37,452 bases of DNA from Candidatus Borrarchaeota archaeon (GTDB lineage Archaea > Asgardarchaeota > Sifarchaeia > Borrarchaeales > Borrarchaeaceae): positions 1-37,452 of the forward strand of contig JAEORY010000002.1 of the NCBI GenBank assembly GCA_016840645.1. Reading direction: 5' to 3'. The notes beneath the pieces are model-generated. The model was not told the origin of the DNA. It did not search any database and saw only the letters and a list, made by a program, of their open reading frames with translations. This document shows, piece after piece, positions 30,435-37,452 of the stretch (its first letter is position 1; every line of letters begins with the position of its first letter). The translations under genes were made by a program, and so were the position numbers.

Positions 30435-31911
30435 AGGAACAATTTTCGATCTATATGATGAGGCTGGTAAAGAAGAGAGGCAGAAAACAAAAAAAAGGCG
30501 CCCCAAAACAGCTCAAGCTATTAGAGAAGTTGGTTTAGGTATGGCACAAGGTGCTGGGGACATAGTTCAAATGGCTGGGATGTTAGAGGGTGCCATACAA
30601 GCCCCCTTAACATATGGATTGCTCAGTGAAGAACAGAGAAAAGAAACACAACTACCAGGGGAGAAAGCGAGGACTCAAATGCTTTTTGATCCTGATATTA
30701 CTGAGAGCCAGTTTGCTGCTTTAGCTGTCGATGACGATCTTATTCCTCCTACTCAATTGCCCGGTGGTCGTACTGCTCTTGGGGAGGCGTTAGAAGAAAT
30801 TCCAGAAGAAGGAACACTTCAAGAAATCGTCAGAAGAGGGACTCGTACATTGGCGTTTGCACCAGCTGGAGCAGCTGCTATGGCTGAGATGGGGACTAGA
30901 GAGTTAATGGGTTTAGGAGGGAAGAAAATTGCTGAAAATCTTGGTTTAGGAGAAACAGCTCAAACACTTTTTGATGTAGGGTTTAGTCTTACTCCAGTCC
31001 CAAAAAAATTTATTAAAGGTGGTTCTGCTATTATCAAAATGGCTGAACAAGGAAAATTTACCACTCAGAAACAAATGGTAGATACAGCAAAAAAATTAGG
31101 AATGACAGAACAGGAAATAGCACCACTTGTTAGAGAAGGATGGTTTGCAGATATCCTACGTAAAATTTCTCCTCGAAGGGGTGGAACTGAAAAAGCGCTG
31201 CATGCAACAAAAGCCGGAGTTGGTAGAGCGTTTGAGACAATCCGAGAGTCAGATATTGCAAGAAACGCTTTGACTAAGGGTTCAAGAGGCGCTTTTATTA
31301 AAAATTTAGAATCTGGGTTAGCTGATTTGTCTACAGGAGCTAAAGATGCGATTGCCGGTGATTTAGCGGATTTAATGAATAGTAAAATGACTGGTCGAGA
31401 TTTGATGGTTTTCTGGGATAAAATCAACGACTACTGGAAACAATATCCCAAACTTGGAAAGCTAAAAGGTTCTCTTAAAAAAGCACTGGGTTCTATTTCT
31501 CCCGAGTTATCTTCTGATTTTGAAATGGCCAATACTTTATCTCAAAGATTCCGTGATGTGGCATCAAAGCTAAAACCTAATGTGGCAACTGATATTGCTG
31601 GCCTTGGAGAAGTTGGTGTTGTCTTTAGCTCTCTTTTAAAGGGTGGTTTACCAGTATTAATGAAAACAGCTCCTTATAGCCTTGGAATTCCAGCCGCAAG
31701 AAAATTAGCGCAGTTGATGTCAACGAGCGCTAGATTTCAAAACCTTCATAAGAAAATGATCACTACTGTAAATGCTGGACAGGTTAAAGCTACAAAGAAA
31801 ATTTTAGATCAGATGGTTGGGATGATTCAAAAAGAATCCCCAGAAACAGCGGCAGAGCTGCAAAAGATTACCATGGAAGACCTAGAAGAAATGCTTAAGG
31901 GAGCGGATTAA
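30421..31911 (+). CDS. Probable ejection (internal virion) protein 2
   Basis: 496 residues with AGGAG upstream; overlaps previous gene by 14 bases. Helical with several amphipathic or hydrophobic segments around residues 30-60 (GLGMAQGAGDIVQMAGMLEG) and 140-160 (AFAPAGAAAMAEMG), the kind of helices expected to insert in the inner membrane during DNA delivery. A basic middle portion (SPRRGGTEKALHATKAG) could bind DNA. No lytic transglycosylase motif was found. Likely the membrane-inserting member of the ejection set; this is inference from position and composition. Confidence 0.72.
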   Translation: MQAPEGTIFDLYDEAGKEERQKTKKRRPKTAQAIREVGLGMAQGAGDIVQMAGMLEGAIQAPLTYGLLSEEQRKETQLPGEKARTQMLFDPDITESQFAALAVDDDLIPPTQLPGGRTALGEALEEIPEEGTLQEIVRRGTRTLAFAPAGAAAMAEMGTRELMGLGGKKIAENLGLGETAQTLFDVGFSLTPVPKKFIKGGSAIIKMAEQGKFTTQKQMVDTAKKLGMTEQEIAPLVREGWFADILRKISPRRGGTEKALHATKAGVGRAFETIRESDIARNALTKGSRGAFIKNLESGLADLSTGAKDAIAGDLADLMNSKMTGRDLMVFWDKINDYWKQYPKLGKLKGSLKKALGSISPELSSDFEMANTLSQRFRDVASKLKPNVATDIAGLGEVGVVFSSLLKGGLPVLMKTAPYSLGIPAARKLAQLMSTSARFQNLHKKMITTVNAGQVKATKKILDQMVGMIQKESPETAAELQKITMEDLEEMLKGAD

Positions 31912-32010
31912 GTTTCCCATGTGTTTTTTTCTGCTTTATAGCCCTCTCTGTAAGAGAAAATGGATAAAGAAATTAAAATTAACCCTATAACGAGAAAGGA
32001 AATCATAATA
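31912..32010. other. Intergenic stretch, nothing certain
   Basis: Part of the 342-base gap between plus-strand genes 31911 and 32254, which otherwise holds a minus-strand RHH gene and its promoter. GGGA/TCCC followed by T7 (31924-31930) is a weak terminator possibility for the ejection operon. A 23-codon frame at 31960 has no convincing ribosome site. Confidence 0.35.
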
Positions 32011-32154
32011 TCACCTATTAAAAGTTTTTAAATAGTACATGATTGCTTGGAGAACAAGCTTGGACATTGTCATATTCCTATCGATTGCAGCCTTCTTAAT
32101 GATGGCGTGTTCTTCACGAGACAATTTGACTATTAGAGTTGCTAACTTTTTCAT
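32011..32154 (-). CDS. Arc-like ribbon-helix-helix repressor
   Basis: 47 residues on the minus strand, alone among plus-strand genes. Strand LATLIVKLS, helix SREEHAIIKKAAIDRN and helix MTMSKLVLQAIMYYLKT match the ribbon-helix-helix fold of Arc/CopG (P22 Arc is 53 residues). It would bind DNA as a dimer with its paired strands in the major groove. There is no good Shine-Dalgarno; the best promoter would give an almost leaderless message. It sits between ejection genes and fibre genes as mnt/arc/ant do in P22 immI. It may repress its own promoter or the fibre promoter. Confidence 0.8.
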   Translation of the reverse strand: MKKLATLIVKLSREEHAIIKKAAIDRNMTMSKLVLQAIMYYLKTFNR

Positions 32155-32161
32155 ATATAAA

Positions 32162-32190
32162 TATATACCAAATCGCCTTTTTTCTTGCAA
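32162..32190 (-). promoter_or_regulatory. Candidate promoter of the RHH gene
   Basis: On the minus strand TTGCAA (32185-32190) and TATATA (32162-32167) lie 17 bases apart; a TATATT two bases further is also possible. Transcription would start near 32155, one base before the ATG. The palindrome TTGTACAA a little upstream (around 32206-32213) is a possible RHH operator shared with the plus-strand fibre gene. Confidence 0.4.
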
Positions 32191-32253
32191 ATAGAAAAAA
32201 AAGAGTTGTACAAAAGAGATGTTAGTTAGGCCAGAGAAAAAGGAGGTTTTACG

Positions 32254-34545
32254 ATGGCTAGAATAAAAAGAGCGTATGGTATTGGTAGGCCGTTTCGAGA
32301 CGTCTTTCCTGTGCCTGTGATAGCGGCAAGGGCTCCGCTTACAAGTGATACAAATTATGAAGACGGTCAAGTCTGGATTAGAACTTCGACCAATCAAGTA
32401 TGGATTAAAACAAGCACAGTTTCCGGCTCTGCTACATGGAGTTTAGCTGGTCCTGGAGCTTCTGATGTTGACACTATCAATAGTTTATCACCAGTTGCTG
32501 GTAATATCATCATTGATGGGGGAACCAATATTACTGATGTGAATGCGGGTAACACGGTGACGCTGAATTTAGACGCGGCAATCACCTTGGCGACTAGTGT
32601 CACCTCTCCGATTTATACTTCTGCTGCTGCTGCAGATACAAACATCAATTCTGCTGCGGGACAAAATATTATCCTGCAAATGGGTGACGCTGCTGCTGCT
32701 AACAAAGTAAGTTTCGAAACGAATGCTAGTGCAGAGGTTGCAAGTCTAGATTCTGCTGGAACGCTGACAGTTGTAAATATGGATGGTATCATCGGTGCCA
32801 CAACTCCTGCTGCTGGTACCTTCACTACAGTTACAGCTAATACCTCAGTGACAAGTGCACTTTACACTTCTGCTGCTGGTGCGGATTGTGATATTACAGC
32901 TCCAGTTGGTCAGAATATGGTGTTGAAGCTTGGAGATGCTGCCGGTGCTAATAAACTTAGTGTAACAGATAGTGCAGACGTTGAAGTCTTTGCCGTTGAT
33001 TCTAACGGTGGACAGACATATACATCTATCACTTCTACTGGTTTGATCACTGGTCAAGCTGGTATTACCGTTAACTCTGCTGGTACTGCCATTACACTTG
33101 GTGGTGACAATAGTGGTGATGCGGTAATTCTTGGAGGTGGAACGACAGCTCGTGCGATAACGATCGGTCAAGACGCTGCAGCCCATACGGTAGCAATTGG
33201 ACAAGCTGCCGCTGGAGCAATTACAGTTGATACAGCTGCGGGAATTTCTCTAGACTCTGCAACTGCTTCAAACTTCACTGTTACTGGCGCTGCTGATCTA
33301 ACACTAGATTCTAGTGCAGGTTCGGTAAATATTGCTGGTGGTGAAGCTGCTGTTGATGCGGTATCTATTCAAGCCGCTGCCGGTGGTATTGATGTCAACG
33401 GTGCTCTAGAAATTAATATCGATTCTTCTGAGGCCGCTGTGGCTGATGCTGTTCGCATTGTTGCTTCCGCTGCCGATGGAGGTATCGATATTGACAGTGG
33501 AACTGGTGGTTTAACACTTGATTCTACAGGAGCTATCAGTATAGACGCTGCTGCTGCATCAAACTTTTCTGTAAGTGGAGCTGGTATCGATCTTACTCTT
33601 GGTAGTGCTGCTGGACGTGTAATCGTCAACGGTGAGGAAGCTGCCACAGATGCTATTACGTTGCTTACTGCTGCTGGTGGTATCGATGTAAATGCAGCCT
33701 TAGAGATTAATATTGATTCTTCTGAAGCTGCGGTTGCTGATGCTGTCAGAATCGTTGCGTCGGCCGCTGACGGTGGTATTGATATTGATGCTGGTACAGG
33801 TGGAATCACGATTGACTCAACAGGTGCTCTTTCACTTGATGGAGCTGCCGCCTCTAACTTTAGCGTATCAGGTGCTGGTATTGACCTAACACTTGCTTCT
33901 GCTGCTGGTAGAGTTGTAGTAAATGGTGAGGAAGCCGCTGCCGATGCAATAAGATTGCTCTCTGCTGCTGGTGGACTTGATACTGATGTAGCTCTTCAGA
34001 TGAACTTAGTGTCATCACAAGCTGCCGCTGATGCCATTGTTATTAATGCATCTGGTGGTGGTGTTGATATTACGGCAGCTACTAATGATTTAGACATCGC
34101 AGCCTCAACAGCAAGTGTTAACATCACTGCTGCAGAAGCTGTTGGAGATGCTATTGTTATCAATGCTAGCAATGCCGCTGGTGGTGTAGACATTCAAGCT
34201 GGTACTGGAGGGGTTAATATCGCTTCCGGTCAGATTGTTAATGTCGTTAGCAAAACTAACGCTGACACTCCATATGCATTACTAGGAACCGATTATGTCG
34301 TTGCTGGTGATACAGGGGCTGGTGTTCTTCAAGTAACACTTCCTGCTGCTCCTGCAACTGGACGTGTTGTTATCGTTACTGACGAAGGTGGTGCTGCTGG
34401 AGCTAGCAATATCACTGTTAATGGTAACGGAAAGAATATTGCTTCTGCCGGAGCTGTTGCCGCAACAGCAGTAATCAACTCCAACTATGGAAGTATGTAC
34501 CTAATTTACACTGGCACGATTTGGAATGCCTTTGACTTACCATAA
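32254..34545 (+). CDS. Long tail fibre with tandem beta repeats
   Basis: 763 residues with AAAGGAGG before ATG. N-terminus (RIKRAYGIGRPFRDVFPV, then GQVWIRTSTNQVWIKTS) looks like a virion-attachment domain. The body is Ala/Gly/Ser/Ile/Asp-rich beta sequence with two early repeats (YTSAAAADTNIN / YTSAAGADCDIT) and three tandem units of 97-98 residues from residue 338. The C-terminal 90 residues (VLQVTLPAAPATGRVVIVTD to GSMYLIYTGTIWNAF) form a typical fibre end domain. Known families suggest a trimeric shaft. Receptor unknown. It is the first gene of the fibre block, after the Arc-like gene. Confidence 0.88.
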   Translation: MARIKRAYGIGRPFRDVFPVPVIAARAPLTSDTNYEDGQVWIRTSTNQVWIKTSTVSGSATWSLAGPGASDVDTINSLSPVAGNIIIDGGTNITDVNAGNTVTLNLDAAITLATSVTSPIYTSAAAADTNINSAAGQNIILQMGDAAAANKVSFETNASAEVASLDSAGTLTVVNMDGIIGATTPAAGTFTTVTANTSVTSALYTSAAGADCDITAPVGQNMVLKLGDAAGANKLSVTDSADVEVFAVDSNGGQTYTSITSTGLITGQAGITVNSAGTAITLGGDNSGDAVILGGGTTARAITIGQDAAAHTVAIGQAAAGAITVDTAAGISLDSATASNFTVTGAADLTLDSSAGSVNIAGGEAAVDAVSIQAAAGGIDVNGALEINIDSSEAAVADAVRIVASAADGGIDIDSGTGGLTLDSTGAISIDAAAASNFSVSGAGIDLTLGSAAGRVIVNGEEAATDAITLLTAAGGIDVNAALEINIDSSEAAVADAVRIVASAADGGIDIDAGTGGITIDSTGALSLDGAAASNFSVSGAGIDLTLASAAGRVVVNGEEAAADAIRLLSAAGGLDTDVALQMNLVSSQAAADAIVINASGGGVDITAATNDLDIAASTASVNITAAEAVGDAIVINASNAAGGVDIQAGTGGVNIASGQIVNVVSKTNADTPYALLGTDYVVAGDTGAGVLQVTLPAAPATGRVVIVTDEGGAAGASNITVNGNGKNIASAGAVAATAVINSNYGSMYLIYTGTIWNAFDLP
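33265..34130 (+). repeat. Three in-frame tandem repeats of 97-98 codons in fibre gene
   Basis: Repeat starts at 33265, 33556 and 33850 (periods of 291 and 294 bases). Each unit has ASNF(T/S)V, (D)LTL, a GGIDV phrase, EINIDSSEAAVADAVRIVAS (first two) and GG(I/L)(D/T)I. DNA differs mainly at third positions, so the duplication is old and under protein selection. A shaft-lengthening unit is the likely meaning. Confidence 0.85.
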
Positions 34546-34567
34546 ACCAAGAACTTAAGGTGAAAAA

Positions 34568-34786
34568 ATGGAAACAAAAGACGTAATAGCCTTTGTAGAA
34601 GAAAAGGAATGTGGGACATTCAAGGTCTTAATACCTAGAGGAGCTCCTTCCAGTCAGGCTTACGAATTTGGCTATAATTTTCTGCAAAAGATTGTTGAAA
34701 TTATTAATCAACAAGCTAGACAACTAGAGCCTAAAAAAGCAGAAGAAGAGGCTAAAGAAGTCAAAGAGACTAAGCCTGAAAAGTAA
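34568..34786 (+). CDS. Small fibre-region protein, charged C-terminus
   Basis: 72 residues. A domain with FKVLIPRGAPSSQAYEFGYN and a helix, then an acidic/basic tail (EEEAKEVKETKPEK). I recall small IPRGAP-type proteins next to phage fibre genes. Could be a fibre chaperone; not proven. Followed at once by the strong terminator. Confidence 0.72.
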   Translation: METKDVIAFVEEKECGTFKVLIPRGAPSSQAYEFGYNFLQKIVEIINQQARQLEPKKAEEEAKEVKETKPEK

Positions 34787-34793
34787 AAATAAA

Positions 34794-34824
34794 GGGTGGG
34801 GACTGAACATCCCCTCCCTATTTT
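34794..34824 (+). terminator. Rho-independent terminator
   Basis: GGGTGGGGA (34794-34802) pairs with TCCCCTCCC (34810-34818) with one T/T mismatch and a 7-base loop, followed by TATTTT. The strongest terminator seen in the window; it should end the first fibre transcript. Hairpin element D starts in its T-run. Confidence 0.78.
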
Positions 34825-34861
34825 AGCACTGCACCACAAATAGTGCTATCCACACACGGAG
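34824..34861 (+). promoter_or_regulatory. Hairpin element copy D
   Basis: TAGCACT (34824-34830) and AGTGCTA (34842-34848) form a perfect 7-bp stem; GCACCAC (34831-34837) begins the loop. ACACACGGAG follows at 34852-34861, six bases before the ATG of the next gene, and provides its Shine-Dalgarno. The most complete copy: terminator, hairpin, motif, start codon. Confidence 0.68.
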
Positions 34862-34867
34862 CAAGTT

Positions 34868-35170
34868 ATGACAAATAGAGCGTCTCAAAATAGGCCCTTT
34901 AAATTTGGGGCAAAAGATAGGCGAGAATTTATCGTTCATGATGGCGAAATGGCAATTCGTGCACAAAACGATGCAACCGGAAATGTTTTATATCTTGGTT
35001 TTGCAAAGGCCGGAAGTGCTACAAGCGATGCTGTTTGGCAAATATCCTTTCATGCATGGGATGCGAATAATGCTTTAACATCAAGAACGTGGCCACAGAA
35101 TAGTTTAGGTAGTCCATCTACTGAATATGAATTTGTATGGGACAATCGTGCCACTTACACCTACGGATAA
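34868..35170 (+). CDS. Tail-associated structural protein
   Basis: 100 residues. Small beta domain with NVLYLGFAKAGSATSDAVWQ and a terminal YEFVWDNRATYTYG, a phrase I recall from phage tail-tip or fibre accessory proteins. Its ribosome site lies in the ACACACGGAG word of element D. The next gene begins 11 bases later. Confidence 0.78.
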   Translation: MTNRASQNRPFKFGAKDRREFIVHDGEMAIRAQNDATGNVLYLGFAKAGSATSDAVWQISFHAWDANNALTSRTWPQNSLGSPSTEYEFVWDNRATYTYG

Positions 35171-35181
35171 TGAGGTAAGAT

Positions 35182-35931
35182 ATGCCATTAAAAGTAAATC
35201 CAGTTGATGGTCGCCTAGACCTTGTGATGAGTCCAGGAGGTGGCACGGCAACTATTGAATTTGATACTGATTCAGGCACCGCGAATCCAACAGGCGCAGG
35301 TGTCATTACTGTTTCTGGCGGTCTTGGAATAAATACCGCTGGTGCTGCAGACGTTGTAACAATAAATTTAGATAGCCCTGTCTTAACGACTTTGGGTGGT
35401 ACGGGAAGGAATAGCTTAACCGATGGAGCAATTGTTGTTGGAGATGGGACAAATGCCGTTGAGTTAATTGGTCCTCTTACCGATGGGCAACTCCTTATAG
35501 GGGATACCGCTGGAGTATCTCCCGTCGCCGCCACTTTAACCGCTGGTGCTGGAATAACGATCGTAAACGGAGCTGGCAGCATCACAATATCATCTACTGG
35601 TGGTTTCACATGGAACGAGGTTACCGGTATATCACAATCCGCTTCCGTAAATAATGGATATATCACTAATAATGCAGCATTAGTAACGGTAACACTCCCT
35701 GCAACAGCGGCTATCGGTGATAGCGTTCAACTAGCAGGAAAAGGAGCGGGAGGGTGGAAAATAGCTCAGAATGCAGGACAGACCATCCATTTTATTGATA
35801 CCGATACTACTACTGGTGTAGGCGGAAGCCTTGACAGCACAAAGCAATATGATGCTGTCGAGTTGGTATGTATAACAGCAAACACAGACTGGGCAGTTAT
35901 TGATTCAGTCGGAAACATAACGGTGACATAA
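35182..35931 (+). CDS. Short tail fibre protein
   Basis: 249 residues, GAGG before ATG. Shaft motifs TTLGGTGRNSLTDGAIVVGD and LTDGQLLIGDTAGVSPVAA, followed by a C-terminal domain with GYITNNAALVTVTLPATAAI and GGWKIAQNAGQTIHF, ending TDWAVIDSVGN. The middle segment is nearly shared with the long fibre (bases 400-510 of this window), showing module exchange. Stop overlaps the next start (TAATG). Confidence 0.85.
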   Translation: MPLKVNPVDGRLDLVMSPGGGTATIEFDTDSGTANPTGAGVITVSGGLGINTAGAADVVTINLDSPVLTTLGGTGRNSLTDGAIVVGDGTNAVELIGPLTDGQLLIGDTAGVSPVAATLTAGAGITIVNGAGSITISSTGGFTWNEVTGISQSASVNNGYITNNAALVTVTLPATAAIGDSVQLAGKGAGGWKIAQNAGQTIHFIDTDTTTGVGGSLDSTKQYDAVELVCITANTDWAVIDSVGNITVT

Positions 35932-37452
35932 TGGCTACACAGAATGCAATTAATATTTCTGATTCTGGAATTGTATCTTATGATGGTTCTGGTGATTTTG
36001 CTGGCAGAACTTTAACACCACCATCTGCTGGAATCAATATAACAAATGCTGATGGAATATCGGGAAATCCATCATTTACCTTAACGGATGATTTAGCGGC
36101 TGTAGAAGCTCTTGCTTCTACTGGAATAGGTACTAGAACTGGAGCGAGTACATGGACTACACGTACAATTACAGCATCCGATGGAAGTAATGTCACAAAT
36201 GGAGATGGCGTTTCAGGGAATCCAACGATTGATACAGCTGCGCTTCCTGTAGGTTTTGTTGATCCTGCGAATGAAGCACAGATTTCTTTCGTGAATGGGA
36301 CTCGTACATTCACTATCGATAAACAAGTTACATCCTTCACTTATTGGTCTGACGGTGCTAAATACACGAAAACAGCTGCAGAGAATATCGTTATTGCAAA
36401 CACCGAAGGTCTTCACTACGTCTATTATGATGGAAGCACTCTAAGTGAAACTACTACTTTTTCTAATGATCTCATCACAAAATACGCGATCGTTGCTATT
36501 ATTTATTGGGATGCTACGAACGCTAAAGAACTCTATATTGGGGATGAATTCAAGCATACCACGAAGATGAGCGGCCTTACTCATGTTTATCTTCATGATA
36601 CTGTAGGTTTTGCTCTAGAGACTGGTGGTGCTATCACAAGTTTATCAACTGATCAAAGTGGTGATTTAGCGGCCCATGGACAATTTGGTAATGAAGCAAC
36701 TGTTGCGTGGGATGAAGATGCTGCTTTCAGTTTTACGGCAAGAACAAGCACATCTACAATTCCAGTTTATTACAAAGATGGTGCGGATGCCAGTAATATT
36801 TGGAGATATGACGATACAGCAACTTTTGGAGTTCTCACCACAGGAACAGGACGAGCAGCATATAACCAGCTAACTGGTGGAAATTGGCAACAGACAGAGG
36901 TTGCCAATAACGATTTTGTTCTTGCTCATGTATTCACCTACAATGATAGCACTCGTAAATATGCAGTCATTCAAGGTCAAGCCGATTATGCAACATTGGT
37001 AGCTGCTAGAGATGGAGCAGAAACAGAAATTATTGACATAGTGTTAGATGGACTTCCAGCCGCAGAGTTTAAGTTTCTTGGAACGATTATCTATCAAACA
37101 TCTAATGGATATGCTAATGCTGTGAAATCCCGCACAAGGACTGTAAACGTCGCTGGAGATGATTATATCGACCTTAGGGACTTTGGAGTTACAAGAGGTG
37201 GTGTTTCAGGAACATTAACAGACCATGGAGCTTTGACAGGTCTCGGTGATGACGACCACACTCAGTATCTTCTTGCTGATGGAACTCGCGCCCTTGCTGG
37301 TGCTTGGGACATGAATAGTCAGAATCTTACTAATGTTAATGTTGATAGTGGAACAATTGATGGAACAACAATAGGTGGCGCAACTCCCGCTGTTGGAACA
37401 TTTTCAACTTGCAATGCTACAACTTTTGATACAAATGTTGCTGCTGCTGCAG
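35931..37452 (+). CDS. Tail fibre protein, N-terminal part (continues at base 1)
   Basis: The frame is open to the end of the window and resumes in phase at base 1, giving 956 residues in total. N-terminus MATQNAINISDSGIVSYDGS, then TNADGISGNPSF and NGDGVSGNPTID, typical shaft words. A large domain (about residues 110-420) has an aromatic, adhesin-like character. At residues 431-447 stands DHGALTGLGDDDHTQYL, a well-known junction motif in phage fibres. It is weakly supported by its own ribosome site and probably depends on coupling with the previous gene. Confidence 0.9.
   Translation, partial: MATQNAINISDSGIVSYDGSGDFAGRTLTPPSAGINITNADGISGNPSFTLTDDLAAVEALASTGIGTRTGASTWTTRTITASDGSNVTNGDGVSGNPTIDTAALPVGFVDPANEAQISFVNGTRTFTIDKQVTSFTYWSDGAKYTKTAAENIVIANTEGLHYVYYDGSTLSETTTFSNDLITKYAIVAIIYWDATNAKELYIGDEFKHTTKMSGLTHVYLHDTVGFALETGGAITSLSTDQSGDLAAHGQFGNEATVAWDEDAAFSFTARTSTSTIPVYYKDGADASNIWRYDDTATFGVLTTGTGRAAYNQLTGGNWQQTEVANNDFVLAHVFTYNDSTRKYAVIQGQADYATLVAARDGAETEIIDIVLDGLPAAEFKFLGTIIYQTSNGYANAVKSRTRTVNVAGDDYIDLRDFGVTRGGVSGTLTDHGALTGLGDDDHTQYLLADGTRALAGAWDMNSQNLTNVNVDSGTIDGTTIGGATPAVGTFSTCNATTFDTNVAAAA
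37309..37452. repeat. Direct terminal repeat (right copy)
   Basis: Identical to bases 1-144. Removing one copy restores an uninterrupted fibre gene and a circular map of 37308 bp. Confidence 0.95.

Noticed and set aside
31960..32031. 23-codon frame in the gap after the ejection genes
   Set aside because: Poor ribosome site and it runs into the antisense RHH gene; no supporting feature.
33369..33809. Long antisense frame in the fibre gene
   Set aside because: Created by the repetitive Ala/Ser/Asp coding of the tandem repeats; the same product repeats itself and has no ribosome site.
33265..34130. Tandem repeats considered as CRISPR-like array
   Set aside because: Units are near 290 bases, in frame, with no spacer structure and with third-position divergence; they are protein repeats.
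1..37452. Insertion sequences, transposases, integrase, toxin-antitoxin pairs, methyltransferases
   Set aside because: Each was looked for while reading all genes; no recognisable motif was found. Absence by eye does not exclude divergent members.

Overview
The window is the essentially complete genome of a tailed bacteriophage. It is AT-rich by eye and uses ordinary bacterial Shine-Dalgarno sites. Bases 1-144 are repeated exactly at 37309-37452, so the sequence closes into a circle of 37308 bp. The breakpoint falls inside a tail-fibre gene, which runs from 35931 through the join to 1493 (956 codons). The head gene set points to a podovirus-like phage: HRRAGKE-type large terminase, P22-type portal, scaffold, N4-gp56-type major capsid protein, large helical ejection proteins and many beta-rich fibres, with no sheath, tape measure or baseplate. 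The host cannot be named from the sequence.

Layout. (1) 1-4635, plus strand: the end of the long fibre gene, a second fibre (1734-3815) and small proteins, two of them with one membrane segment. (2) 4636-4808: a convergent gap with a folded, hairpin-rich element. (3) 7840 down to 4809, minus strand: a leftward operon with a RecT-like annealing protein, a YqaJ-type exonuclease, two zinc-ribbon proteins and small unknowns. (4) 7841-7969: divergent control region, then a Cro-like HTH gene and a 296-bp control region. (5) 8551-14899, plus strand: a leader peptide, a winged-helix replication protein, a second HTH protein, a RusA resolvase, about eighteen small genes and one tRNA-Met(CAU). (6) 14974-22987: ParB-like nuclease, small and large terminase, portal, scaffold, major capsid protein, decoration-like protein. 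(7) 23053-31911: connector and tail genes, a GNAT-like protein, an S74-chaperone protein and two large helical proteins probably ejected with the DNA. (8) 32011-32154, minus strand: one Arc-like ribbon-helix-helix gene, in the same relative place as the immI region of P22. (9) 32254 to the end: fibre genes.

How the parts work together: the leftward operon supplies homologous recombination, the HTH pair at 7.8-8.3 kb probably switches between leftward and rightward transcription, the 8.5-14.9 kb block supplies replication initiation and junction resolution, and the rest builds and loads the virion. No integrase, polymerase, helicase, holin or endolysin could be recognised, so lifestyle and lysis are open.

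The most interesting signal is a dispersed non-coding element. Four intergenic hairpins have different but self-complementary stems and the same loop word GCACCAC. A second word, ACACACGGA, follows three of them directly (a split variant follows the fourth) and also stands immediately before start codons elsewhere, including once on the minus strand. It resembles in design the start-associated sequences of cluster K mycobacteriophages but differs in sequence.
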